A stretch of 64,000 nucleotides of DNA from Thermomicrobium sp. CFH 73360 (GTDB lineage Bacteria; Chloroflexota; Chloroflexia; Thermomicrobiales; Thermomicrobiaceae): the NCBI RefSeq assembly GCF_023806465.1, contig NZ_JAMSLS010000001.1, positions 310,001 to 374,000 on the forward strand. Reading direction: 5' to 3'. The stretch's first letter is position 1. Every line of letters starts with the position of its first letter. Positions 45,840 to 54,707 of this stretch are shown in pieces. Under the pieces are notes generated by a model that worked only from the letters and a program-made list of their open reading frames with translations, had not been told where the DNA came from and did not search any database. A program made the position numbers and the translations under genes.

Positions 45840-46620
45840 TATTCGGTCCACTCACCTGTGACGTTGTACTGGTGATTCATTGGGGACGAACGCAGCTCCG
45901 CCCACCTCGCCTCAGCACCGATCTGCTCGTCATCGAACGCCGGTGGGGCGAACTCGACCGATCCCAAGTGCACGGACGTAAGGGAGCCGTCATGATGGCG
46001 ATCTCGGCCATCGACTGCGCTCTTTGGGATCTGCTTCGGTACTGGGACGACGCTTCAGTTCACCCATTGTTCGGGGCACCAGTCCGCACCAAGCTACCTG
46101 TCTGCGCCAGTCCGCTCGGTTTTTCGCGTGAACTGGAGCGGGCAACAGCACGTGCCCGTCAGCGCAACGCCGAAAAGTTTTCGCGCGCAGAAGTAGTTCC
46201 CGCTCTGGGAACCAGCCAACGGCAGCGAGGGGCTGCGCCGCACTGTGGCACGCTTCAGCGCGTTGCTGGGCGCAGACGGAGGCGAAGCGACGCCGGGACA
46301 AGCTGGAGCTCAGTGGAGAAACGCGCCACAGTCCGCCAGCGCATCCCCTACGCTTCAGTTGGATCGGGGCGCCGTTCTTGCCTCATTGGCTGGACGCGGC
46401 GCTCGGCCTTCGCGCAGCAACTCCAATTGCTGATAATGAACACAAGAGAGACGCGAGGGATGAAAGCCGTGGTTCCTCCGACGCGCTGTCGATGTCTTCA
46501 TCCCCTGCCGGGGATTTGAGCGATCCTGAAAATCATTACGCTAGGCATAGGAAAACGCAACAGGGCAACAGAACAGCACGACGTCTCTCACCTGATCGAT
46601 CCGCGCATGTTCGGCCTTAG
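45840..46620 (+). pseudogene. Decayed enolase-superfamily sugar-acid dehydratase (rhamnonate dehydratase-like)
   Basis: Remnants occur in order but in different frames. HGRKGAVMMAISAIDCALWDL and PLFGAPVRTKLPVCAS (45972-46115) match the mandelate racemase/L-rhamnonate dehydratase N-terminal junction. WFPLWEPANGSEGLRRTVAR and FSALLGADG follow in the next frame (46190-46280), then WLDAALGLRAATPIADNEHK (46380-46445), the segment that holds the barrel's last metal and acid residues. RRAVDVFIPCRGFERS ends in TGA. The metal-binding middle of the barrel is missing. Gene loss beside the tartrate-type dehydrogenase suggests a decaying sugar-acid pathway. Confidence 0.75.
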
Positions 46621-46770
46621 TTACCCTGTTCTACTGCCTTCCTGATCAGGGCCTGTATGCTTCGCAAGACACGGGCGGCGTATCGGTCGATGCCGTTTCT
46701 TCGACTGTCCGCCAAGCGGAGCATGTGACAGCCCGAGGAAACTGGGGCAGGGAGAGAGGATGGAAGAGGC

Positions 46771-47427
46771 GTGGAGAACTGGGTCAGCGAGATCCTCACC
46801 ACACTTGGCTATCTCGGGTTGTTCCTCTTACTCGTTTTGGAAACAGTCTTCCCACCAATTCCCTCCGAGGTGATCCTTCCTTTGGCCGGCTTTCTTGCTG
46901 GTCGGAATTACCTCGACATCCGCTTTGCCATCGGGATCGCAACGCTCGGATCGTACACTGGAGCCGTCATTCTGTATGCAGCTGGACGTTATGGTGGGCG
47001 CTCGCTCCTTCTCCGCTACGGGCGTTGGCTCCAACTGGACGCACACAAGCTAGGCACTGCTGATCGTTGGTTTCTCCGCTGGGGACCGCTGCTTGTCCTC
47101 TGGGGCCGGTTAGTTCCTGTTGCCAGAAGCGTGGTGTCCGTTCCCGCCGGTGCATTTCGGTTACCGTTCTGGCGATTTAGTGTTCTGACGATTGTCGGAA
47201 GCACAGCGTGGAACACGCTTCTGATCGGGAGTGGCTGGTTCCTCGGAGAAAATTGGGAAGTTGTTGTTGTTTGGGTAGATCGGTATACAGCGGCCGTCGC
47301 GGCGGTTGCTGCTGCCGCCGGCATCATCTTTGCGATCCTCATCTACCGGCACCGACGGACGCGCCGACAGCGGTCGCACTCGCTCGATCGCCACCCGTGG
47401 GAGGCACGCCACACGGAACGACCGTGA
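46771..47427 (+). CDS. DedA-family membrane protein
   Basis: 218 residues from GTG 46771, with purine-rich GGAAGAGG just before. DedA features: LETVFPPIPSEVILPLAGFL near residue 30, with the conserved Glu and Pro, then GRYGGRSLLLRYGRW and the R-x3-P motif LVLWGRLVPVARSVVSVPAG, then SVLTIVGSTAWNTLLIGSGW. Family members are membrane proteins linked to lipid (undecaprenyl-phosphate) recycling and envelope homeostasis. It stands alone here. Confidence 0.92.
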   Translation: MENWVSEILTTLGYLGLFLLLVLETVFPPIPSEVILPLAGFLAGRNYLDIRFAIGIATLGSYTGAVILYAAGRYGGRSLLLRYGRWLQLDAHKLGTADRWFLRWGPLLVLWGRLVPVARSVVSVPAGAFRLPFWRFSVLTIVGSTAWNTLLIGSGWFLGENWEVVVVWVDRYTAAVAAVAAAAGIIFAILIYRHRRTRRQRSHSLDRHPWEARHTERP

Positions 47428-47721
47428 GACAACACTCCGTGCGAAACTGAGGACGTGTCGCAGCAGCGGCGACTTCATGCTTTGCGGATTTTGGTTGCAC
47501 TGATGTATGCACCGGATACTCGATAAGCCATCATGCACACTCACGACCACAAAGTATGCTCGAGAATCCATAAGAGATAAGCCTCATCCACTCCATTAAT
47601 ACTTGCTAAGAACAAAACACTATCGTGTCTATAATTTGAAAGCCAGCCGTACACTATCGCGAAAACAAGTACAGCATGTTCAGAGAAGGCGGCGGGGCGG
47701 GCGCGCCAGTCCAGCCGCACC
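47428..47721. other. AT-rich intergenic island
   Basis: Roughly 47510-47690 is visibly more AT-rich than the rest of the window (for example ATTAATACTTGC and TCTATAATTTGAAA). No gene, repeat pair or hairpin of note was found. It could be a recently acquired scrap or a region of bound proteins. Confidence 0.4.
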
Positions 47722-48654
47722 TCACCCGCGGTCGAGGACCTCCAGCACCCGACCAAGCTGCTCAAGTCCCTGGAGCGTATTAGGCTCGATGCGCAGCTGC
47801 AAGTGACGGATGCCAGCACGCGCGTAGGCCCGAAATTCTTCCGCGATCTCCTCCGGCGTCCCACTGACTGGGTCAGCAACCACCCCGTAGATCCGGCCAT
47901 GACCAGGAAAAGCGATAAGGGCGGAGGCAGAGAGCGTCACCGTGCTCGGATCCCGCCCCTCGGCCACGCACGCAGCCCGGAATGCCTCCAACTGTGGACC
48001 AAGACCAGCCGCGCGATTCCCAGTGAAGTCGTAATAGGTGTTCCAAATATCCGCGTAGCGTGCAGCCAGGCGTAGAACCCTTGGTCCATTACCACCGATG
48101 AGGATCGGCGGGCCTTCTGGGCGCGGACCACGCGGGCGCAAGAGACAGTCACGCACAGTGTAGAACTCCCCTGAAAAATCGATCCAGCCATTCCGCAGCA
48201 GGCCATGGATGATATGGAGCGCCTCAGCAAAACGACTCACACGTCGCTCCCAAGGAAAGCCAGACCGGCGGAACTCGTGCTCCGTGTTCCCCGCACCGAG
48301 ACCCAGGATCAAACGACCACCACTGATCTCGTCGACCGTCTCAGCCATCTTGGCGATGAGCGCAGGGTTGCGCCAGTTCGTACAGACAACGAGCGTTCCC
48401 AGTGTGATCCGCTCGGTTACAGCGGCAAAGGCGGAAAGCAAGGACCAGCACTCCCAAATTCCCTCTGGCTCACCATCCGGCGTTCGATACAGCAGGTGAT
48501 CCACAACCCACAGCGAGTCCAGACCGATATCTTCGGCCAAACGGGCCATCGCCCTCAGGTCAGTCCAGCGCGGAAGCCGTCCATTCCAGCGGAATTCGCC
48601 TTGTGGCACGAGGATACCGACCTCAAGTGGTCTCCGACGCCTCGGCTCAGGCAT
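47722..48654 (-). CDS. LLM-class flavin-dependent oxidoreductase
   Basis: 310 residues from ATG 48654 behind GGAGGGAG. Luciferase-like TIM-barrel signatures: LEVGILVPQGEFRW, DSLWVVDHLLYR, TERITLGTLVVCTNWRNPAL, ETVDEISGGRLILGLGAG, GFPWERRVSRFAEALHII and PPILIGGNGPRVLRLAARYADIWN. Many relatives use F420, but the cofactor (FMN or F420) cannot be fixed by eye. The second LLM gene at 56273 is only distantly similar. Confidence 0.88.
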   Translation of the reverse strand: MPEPRRRRPLEVGILVPQGEFRWNGRLPRWTDLRAMARLAEDIGLDSLWVVDHLLYRTPDGEPEGIWECWSLLSAFAAVTERITLGTLVVCTNWRNPALIAKMAETVDEISGGRLILGLGAGNTEHEFRRSGFPWERRVSRFAEALHIIHGLLRNGWIDFSGEFYTVRDCLLRPRGPRPEGPPILIGGNGPRVLRLAARYADIWNTYYDFTGNRAAGLGPQLEAFRAACVAEGRDPSTVTLSASALIAFPGHGRIYGVVADPVSGTPEEIAEEFRAYARAGIRHLQLRIEPNTLQGLEQLGRVLEVLDRG

Positions 48655-49017
48655 CCTGCTCCCTCCCCTCTGGTCCGTCGCATTGTGCACCTCACTTTTC
48701 GCCGAGAACCTCACCTTCGACAAGGGGGCAAGACCGCGGAGTGGCGAAGATCTTCGCCGAACGACCCCCGCTCGACGCACAGTGAAGACGATTGTGCAGA
48801 TCACATCTGGTAGCTTTCTCCACGGACGAGGACCTCATGTGTCGACTGCTTGCAGCGCCCGATCCACTTACGCCGCTACACCGGCACCCTGAACCATTGA
48901 TAGACAACGACCATGCCCACAGTGGATAAGTTTTTGAGCCCAAGCCCGGTCACGAAACCGACGTTCTCCCCTGCGCATGGACGTCTCGTTGCGTTAGGAT
49001 CGCACGGGAGGTTTGAG
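48655..49017. other. Divergent spacer between the LLM and MFS genes
   Basis: 360 bases with no credible gene. A frame open to the MFS gene begins at 48913, but the extra 35 residues are Pro/Ser-rich, not membrane-like, and lack a ribosome site, whereas GGGAGG precedes ATG 49018. No RNA was recognised. Confidence 0.4.
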
Positions 49018-50226
49018 ATGCGCCGCGCTGGAGGCTATTGGCAACGTGCCCGGCTGGCGACCTTCATGCTCGGGCACTTCAGCGTCGACTTGATGAGTGG
49101 GCTCCTGCCAGCCCTCTACCCGCTCTTAGCACTCGAACTCCAGCTCGACTACGGGCCGATCGGCGCACTCGCCCTTGCCTATACCGCCGCTGTCTCCTTG
49201 ACCCAGCCGCTCTTCGGGTATCTTGCCGACCGCTGGGGCGTACGCCGTCTCGCACCGCTGAGCCTGGCCTGGTCCGGACTCTTTCTAAGTCTCTACGGGT
49301 TTGTGCATCATCCTGAACTCCTCTATCCATTGGCGTTTCTGGCTGGCCTTGGTTCAGGGGCATATCACCCGGTCGGTGCCTCCCGTGCTGCACAACTTGC
49401 TCCGGAACACCATCGGAACACGACGATGTCCGTTTACACCGTCAGCGGCACCGTGGGGTACGCGCTTGGTCCGTTGGTTGGTGCCCTGCTGTTTCGCTCC
49501 TTTGGGTCGGCTGGAACACTAGTTGCGCTCCCCCTTGGACTCGTCGCCGCCGTACTCGTCCGTTGGGGACTCGGACGCTTCACAGAGGTTTCGTCCAGCC
49601 AGCGGCCGTACCACGCTTCCCCGCAGCGGACAGACTGGCGCGCGCTCGCGCCCATTCTGGCGATCGTTATGTTACGCAGCTGGACGTTCATGACCGTTGC
49701 GACCTTCGCCCCGGTCTGGTATCGAGAAATGGGGTACGAACTCCTGTACGGCGTGGTTGCAACTGTCATCGTCGCAAGTGGTGCTCTGGGAACACTCCTG
49801 GGTGGGATCTTGGCCGATCGAATCAGTTCGTGGCGGGTCCTCCTGGGCTCGCTCACACTTGCTATCCCCGCTCTCTTGGCCTTCGCCGCAAGCGGAGGAC
49901 CGCTCGGGCTGATCGCTGCGGCGGCCTTCGGCTTACTTGCCGACGCCTCCATCTCGATCACCCTCGTGGCAGCGCAGCGACTCTTGCCTGGCCGAACCGG
50001 CGTCGCTTCTGGCTTCATCCTCGGTATGGGGTTCGTCACTGGGGGTATCGGTGCGCCTGTGACCGGTTGGATTGCGGACCGTATCGGTCTCCAGCTCGCG
50101 CTGGCCTTGAATGCAACGGCGCTCCTCGCTGCACTCGCACTCTGCTGGGTCGTACCCGCCTGGGTCTTCCGCCGCCCAGCACTCGCCAGCGCTTCCGGCG
50201 AGCGCCTGACGGCCACGAGTCGCTGA
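49018..50226 (+). CDS. MFS transporter, fosmidomycin-resistance (Fsr)-like
   Basis: 402 residues from ATG 49018, with twelve membrane spans. LGHFSVDLMSGLLPALYPLL at the start, then FGYLADRWGVRRLAPLSL (MFS motif A), and GLGSGAYHPVGASRAAQLAPEHHRNTTMS, the Y-H-P-x-G signature of the Fsr group of efflux pumps. Exports small toxic compounds by proton exchange. The substrate is not deducible. It converges with metE. Confidence 0.88.
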   Translation: MRRAGGYWQRARLATFMLGHFSVDLMSGLLPALYPLLALELQLDYGPIGALALAYTAAVSLTQPLFGYLADRWGVRRLAPLSLAWSGLFLSLYGFVHHPELLYPLAFLAGLGSGAYHPVGASRAAQLAPEHHRNTTMSVYTVSGTVGYALGPLVGALLFRSFGSAGTLVALPLGLVAAVLVRWGLGRFTEVSSSQRPYHASPQRTDWRALAPILAIVMLRSWTFMTVATFAPVWYREMGYELLYGVVATVIVASGALGTLLGGILADRISSWRVLLGSLTLAIPALLAFAASGGPLGLIAAAAFGLLADASISITLVAAQRLLPGRTGVASGFILGMGFVTGGIGAPVTGWIADRIGLQLALALNATALLAALALCWVVPAWVFRRPALASASGERLTATSR

Positions 50227-50239
50227 CACGTCCAGAAAA

Positions 50240-50285
50240 CACCACGAAAAGGCTCGCAGGCCTCCATTGCACAGAGGCCTGCGAG
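50240..50285 (-). terminator. metE terminator
   Basis: Perfect 12-bp inverted repeat CTCGCAGGCCTC / GAGGCCTGCGAG with a nine-base loop. On the minus strand it is followed by CCTTTTCGTGGTGTTTT. It lies 29 bases after the metE stop. Confidence 0.85.
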
Positions 50286-50313
50286 ACATCGGCCACTCAA
50301 CTATGGCACGCAT

Positions 50314-52605
50314 TTAATGGGCCGCCACCATATACCGCTCGCGCAGGCGACGAGCCGCCTCGACCATATTCTGCAGTGACGGCCAGACCTCTTCAGGGCG
50401 ACGTGTCTTCAGCCCACAATCCGGATTCACCCAAAGCTGCTCAGGACGCAGATACTGGAGTGCCTGCTCCAGGAGCTGCACGATCTCCTCAACGCTTGGG
50501 ACACGTGCTGAATGCACGTCATAGACGCCGGGTCCGATCTGCCGCGGGTACTGGTAGTCCTGGAACGCCTGGAGGAGTTCACCGTGACTGCGGCTGTTCT
50601 CAATAGAAATCACATCTGCGTCGAGCGCATCGATCGCCTCGATGATGTCGTTAAACTCGCTGTAGCACATGTGAGAGTGGATCTGCGTGTCGTCTCGCAC
50701 GCCGGAGCTCGCGAGCCGGAAGGCACGCACGGCCCAGTCGAGATACTCTGGCCAGCCGGAACGCCGCAGCGGCAGTCCCTCGCGGAGGGCCGGCTCATCA
50801 ATCTGAATGACACGAATGCCAGCAGCCTCGAGGTCAAGCACTTCGTCTCGCAACGCCAACGCGATCTGGTAAGCGACCTCACGACGTGGAATGTCCTCCC
50901 GCACGAAAGACCAGTTGAGGATCGTCACCGGTCCGGTCAACATCCCCTTGACCGGCTTCTGTGTCAGCGACTGGGCATAGCGGCTGACCTCGACCGTCAT
51001 TGGTTTGGGACGCGCGACATCGCCGAAGATGATCGGCGGCCGGACAACACGGCTCCCGTACGATTGCACCCAGCCATGCTCGGTGAGGACGAACCCCTCA
51101 AGCTGCTCGGCAAAATACTCGACCATGTCCGGCCGCTCGAACTCACCATGTACCAGGACATCAAGGCCGATCTCTTCTTGCCGCCGGATCACCTCGGCGA
51201 TCCGCTCGCGAATGAACGCCCAGTACCCCTCGTCGCTCAGCTTACCGGCCCGCCAGCGAGCCCGCACCTGCCGTATGTCGGGGGTCTGCGGATAACTCCC
51301 GATTGTTGTCGTCGGAAAGAGCGGGAGCTGGAAGCGTGCCCGCTGGAGAGGCTCGCGCACCTCATAGGGAGACGAGCGATGGAAGGCGTCTTCGGTCAAC
51401 GCAGCAAGCCGCTCGCGCACATCGCGGCGGTATAGACGCGCCCCATCAAGTGCAACGCGGAAGGCCTCCGCGTTCCGTTCCAGCTCCTCGAGGATCGCCT
51501 GTCGTCCCTCGTTCAAGGCGCGGGTAAGGATGACGAGTTCTTCGAGACGCTGCTCCGCGAACGCCAGGAGTGCGCGCACTGGTTCGGGAAGCGAGGTCTC
51601 CAGCCGTACATCGTGCGGCAAATGCAGGAGCGTGCAGGATGGTTGCACCCAAATTCGATCCGGCGTGACGTGCTCAGCGATCTCTTCCAGCTTCTCGAGC
51701 GCCTCGACCAGATTCGTCCGCCAGACGTTCCGCCCATTGACCACCCCGGCACCGAGAACCTTCCCTTGTGGGAAGCCGTGTCGGTTCAACAAAGCGCGAT
51801 TCTCATCATCACGGACGAAGTCGAGGCCAATCCCCTCGATCGGCAGGCCAGTGACGACGTCCCAACTGGCGTCGTCCAGACTCCCGTAGTAGGTCTGCAA
51901 CATGATCCGCGGGCGCGTACTGACATGACCGAGAGCCTGGTAGGCCCGACGGAGAAGCTGGAGTTCCTCTTCAGTTCGATCTTGGACCAGCACCGGCTCG
52001 TCGATTTGGACCCATTCCGCACCAGCACGGGCTAGTCGCTCCAACAGTTCACTGTAGATCGGCACCAGCTGTTCGAGATGTTCGACCAGCGGACGCGTGT
52101 GCCGCTTGCCGAGAAGCAGGAGAGAGAGCGGCCCGAGTAGAACCGGCTTGGCCGGGCGGCCGAGGATCGCCGTCGCCTCCGCAAATTCCTCAAACGGCTT
52201 GGCACTAGCGAAGCGCGGTCCGGGAGCATCGAATTCCGGTACTAAATAGTGATAGTTCGTGTCAAACCATTTGGTGAGTTCCAGCGCGGGAATGCCGGGC
52301 GCGCCGCGCGCCATCGCAAAGTACGTCCGGAAACTCACCTCTGGTTCCGGTGGACCGAAGCGCTCCGGTACAAGTCCAACGAGGCAGATCGTGTCCAACA
52401 CGTGGTCGTAGAAGCTGAAATCGTTACATGGAATGAGATCGATCCCCGCATCGCGTTGCACGCGCCATGAAGCTTCGCGTACTGCGCGCCCAGTCGCAAG
52501 CAGCTTCGCCTCGTCGCTCTCGCCGGCCCAGTACCGCTCCAATGCACGCTTGAGTTCGCGCTGTTTCCCAATCCGAGGGTAGCCGAGGAGAGAACTCTTG
52601 GCCAT
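50314..52605 (-). CDS. metE: Cobalamin-independent methionine synthase MetE
   Basis: 763 residues from ATG 52605 after GGGGGGAAG, the normal length. The N-terminal barrel starts LLGYPRIGKQRELKRALERY. The C-terminal catalytic barrel has TTIGSYPQTPDIRQVRA, then HGEFERPDMVEYFAEQL, and the zinc site IHSHMCYSEF (His and Cys near residue 640) with NPDCGLKTR (Cys near 728). It transfers methyl from methyltetrahydrofolate-polyglutamate to homocysteine. Having the B12-independent enzyme is notable beside the possible B12 uptake genes at 59-61 kb. Confidence 0.97.
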   Translation of the reverse strand: MAKSSLLGYPRIGKQRELKRALERYWAGESDEAKLLATGRAVREASWRVQRDAGIDLIPCNDFSFYDHVLDTICLVGLVPERFGPPEPEVSFRTYFAMARGAPGIPALELTKWFDTNYHYLVPEFDAPGPRFASAKPFEEFAEATAILGRPAKPVLLGPLSLLLLGKRHTRPLVEHLEQLVPIYSELLERLARAGAEWVQIDEPVLVQDRTEEELQLLRRAYQALGHVSTRPRIMLQTYYGSLDDASWDVVTGLPIEGIGLDFVRDDENRALLNRHGFPQGKVLGAGVVNGRNVWRTNLVEALEKLEEIAEHVTPDRIWVQPSCTLLHLPHDVRLETSLPEPVRALLAFAEQRLEELVILTRALNEGRQAILEELERNAEAFRVALDGARLYRRDVRERLAALTEDAFHRSSPYEVREPLQRARFQLPLFPTTTIGSYPQTPDIRQVRARWRAGKLSDEGYWAFIRERIAEVIRRQEEIGLDVLVHGEFERPDMVEYFAEQLEGFVLTEHGWVQSYGSRVVRPPIIFGDVARPKPMTVEVSRYAQSLTQKPVKGMLTGPVTILNWSFVREDIPRREVAYQIALALRDEVLDLEAAGIRVIQIDEPALREGLPLRRSGWPEYLDWAVRAFRLASSGVRDDTQIHSHMCYSEFNDIIEAIDALDADVISIENSRSHGELLQAFQDYQYPRQIGPGVYDVHSARVPSVEEIVQLLEQALQYLRPEQLWVNPDCGLKTRRPEEVWPSLQNMVEAARRLRERYMVAAH

Positions 52606-52662
52606 GGGACGCTTCCCCCCAACTTTGGAGCCCACGTCTGTTCAGAGAAACCGAGGTGACAC

Positions 52663-52708
52663 TCGCCCCTTAAGGGCGACGATAACACGCACCGTCGCTA
52701 TGCGTCAA
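52663..52708 (-). promoter_or_regulatory. metE promoter with palindrome at the start site
   Basis: Minus strand: TTGACG (52703-52708), a 17-base spacer and TTATCG (52680-52685). The inverted repeat TCGCCC-N5-GGGCGA (52663-52679) covers the expected start. It looks more like an operator than a riboswitch; no SAM or cobalamin riboswitch core was recognised in the leader. Confidence 0.6.
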
Positions 52709-52863
52709 AATGTGCTAACGGGCAGACACTGCATCACCAGACTCGGGCGCGAGCAGGAACCTTGCTCAGCCCTGATGAGGCAGCGAACGTCGCCGCCCAC
52801 ACTACCTAGCAGCCGCCCACGTGGGGAAGCGCCGGGCGAACTCGCTCTTCGCACAGCGCCCAC

Positions 52864-53331
52864 TCATGAGTCAGCTGCTTCCTCAGCAGCCCCTTCACTG
52901 GCCAAGCGCCGAATCATCCGTGCAATTTCTGGCCTCATAAAGTAAATCCGCCGGCCTGGTGCCTCGTCACCGCCGGTACGGAACTCGACTGGCTCCTCCT
53001 TATGTGGGAAGCGCCGCATTGCATGCCCGACCGAACTCAAGCGCCCCCCAATCACCCGAGCCGGCACCCCAAGCGCTCGCTCGAGCTCGACCATCGGATA
53101 CCCTTCGGGACGTTTCGCAATCTCAGCCAAGATCTGTCGGGCTCCGTCCTGCAGCCGACTCCAGAACTGCCGGAACTCTTCGAACGTCCATGCTTCTCGC
53201 TCACCAGGCACCCGGGGCAGCTCACTCACTTCGAATTCTCCTGCCGCCAAGCCAGCGAGACGCTGGAGAACCTCTTGAATCGCACCGATTTCCTGAGAAT
53301 CACCCTCGATAGTGATCACGATCCGGGCCAT
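52864..53331 (-). CDS. Hypothetical protein with possible winged-helix domain
   Basis: 155 residues. ATG 53331 has GGAGG six bases upstream; the ATG two codons earlier has none. The N-terminus (RIVITIEGDSQEIGAIQEVL) looks like a short beta-alpha sensor or oligomerisation unit. Residues 55-120 (FRQFWSRLQDGARQILAEIA, GYPMVELERALGVPARVIGG, RLSSVGHAMRRF) resemble a winged-helix DNA-binding region with helix-turn-helix spacing. The C-terminus repeats charged residues. It could regulate metE or the DUF711 gene next to it; this is only a guess from position. Confidence 0.65.
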   Translation of the reverse strand: MARIVITIEGDSQEIGAIQEVLQRLAGLAAGEFEVSELPRVPGEREAWTFEEFRQFWSRLQDGARQILAEIAKRPEGYPMVELERALGVPARVIGGRLSSVGHAMRRFPHKEEPVEFRTGGDEAPGRRIYFMRPEIARMIRRLASEGAAEEAADS

Positions 53332-53411
53332 CGTCATCCTCCGTCAAAACACCAACCTACACTGTCAACATCAACATTCTACTCTCTCACAAGAGCTGAT
53401 GCAAGCCCCAC

Positions 53412-54641
53412 TCACATCGTACCTCTATCGTCTAAACCTGCCTCAGTATTCTGTCCAGAATCGTTTCCGAACCACTGCGTCGGTACCAAGCCTTCGACTG
53501 CCAAGACTCCAGCTGGAGCAAAGAAGGGAAAATCAAAACGTACACCCTCTCCGGAACGATGACCCGGAATGGGCATCAGACGCGCTGTCAGCGGCTTGCC
53601 GAGACGTGTCGCAAGTGTGGCCATATCAAGCACGATACCACTCAGCTGAGGCGCCGTGACGTCACCAGGCAAGGGAACAACGTCTAACCCGACACCACAG
53701 ACCGCAGAAACCAAGAGGAGGCTGTGAAGATGTAAACGGCCTTCCCGCGCTCGCCGCCCCAGGACAGCATCCTCTAACACCGGTACCATGAGACCGCAGA
53801 AGCCGGTCCGCGGCACCGGGAGTCGCTGCAGGACACGAGTAATCATCGCCGCCACCGCAAGCACGCCCGGCCCTCCAAACGGTACCAACCCCAGCCGCTC
53901 AAATGCTGCGGCGACACTTCGCTGTTCCTCGGGATAGGGAGCGAGGGAACAGTCGAGTCCGAGGAAGCGCACACCCACCGCCTCGGCAAGTTCCTGCACC
54001 GTGCGTACCACGCGCGTCGCCACTTGCGTCAAGCGTTCTTCTAAGCGCCGCTCCGCGTCCGCGAGATTCGACGCCGTGCTCAAGACCTCGACTGCCTCAT
54101 CCGCCACTTCCCAAGCGATCGCCAATGCGGGTGGTCCTCCATCGTGATACGCTGCTGGGAAGAACGGGATGCCTGGTGGACAAAGGGCAAGTGCCGCAAA
54201 GCGCAGGTTCCCAAAGCCCCCTGAAGTCCGCTGGGCGAGGGTCGCGATAACCTGTCCACAGTCACCAACAGCCGGCAACGATATCGCTCCCCCCTCGTCT
54301 GTGACTGCGATCGCAGCGAAGAGTCGCTCTTCTCGCACCAGTGCCTCAAGCATCCCTGGGAACCATGCCCGTTCGTGCGGTCGAGCTGGTCCCATCGAGA
54401 CATAGTCGAAGCCAAACGTATGAGCCAGTTCACACAGCTGCCGTGCGAACTCCAGTACCTCCTTCGGTGACACAATGGTCGGGAAAGGTTGGGTCGCTAA
54501 CCGCACGGTCTGAAGCTCGAGCTCGTTCCCCGCAAGAGCCCCGCGTATCTGTGTGGCAAGCCCCGCGATCTCCTCGCCATTCGTGATCGTGCCGGCACGC
54601 CAGATCGCTTTCCACCCAATCGTCACCGCTCGCACGCGCAT
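53412..54641 (-). CDS. DUF711 (UPF0210) family protein
   Basis: 409 residues from ATG 54641, with GGGGAG five bases before; the frame continues upstream but not as family sequence. Recognisable stretches are VRAVTIGWK, FDYVSMGPARPH, LAQRTSGGFGNLRFAALA, FFPAAYHDGGPPALAIAWE, GVRFLGLDCSLAPYPEE and GFCGLMVPVLEDAVL. The family has a crystal-structure-defined fold related to pyruvate formate-lyase-like barrels but no proven reaction. It is divergent from the serine hydrolase gene, sharing a 66-base promoter region. Confidence 0.88.
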   Translation of the reverse strand: MRVRAVTIGWKAIWRAGTITNGEEIAGLATQIRGALAGNELELQTVRLATQPFPTIVSPKEVLEFARQLCELAHTFGFDYVSMGPARPHERAWFPGMLEALVREERLFAAIAVTDEGGAISLPAVGDCGQVIATLAQRTSGGFGNLRFAALALCPPGIPFFPAAYHDGGPPALAIAWEVADEAVEVLSTASNLADAERRLEERLTQVATRVVRTVQELAEAVGVRFLGLDCSLAPYPEEQRSVAAAFERLGLVPFGGPGVLAVAAMITRVLQRLPVPRTGFCGLMVPVLEDAVLGRRAREGRLHLHSLLLVSAVCGVGLDVVPLPGDVTAPQLSGIVLDMATLATRLGKPLTARLMPIPGHRSGEGVRFDFPFFAPAGVLAVEGLVPTQWFGNDSGQNTEAGLDDRGTM

Positions 54642-54707
54642 TGTCGCTCCCCTCAAACTGGCCTCACCTGTCGTATCGACACCGCTATACTGCCACTGAG
54701 GCGGAAG

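Noticed and set aside
52606-52863. SAM or cobalamin riboswitch in front of metE
   Set aside because: None of the conserved core sequences of these riboswitches was found by eye; the only structure is a short palindrome at the start site.
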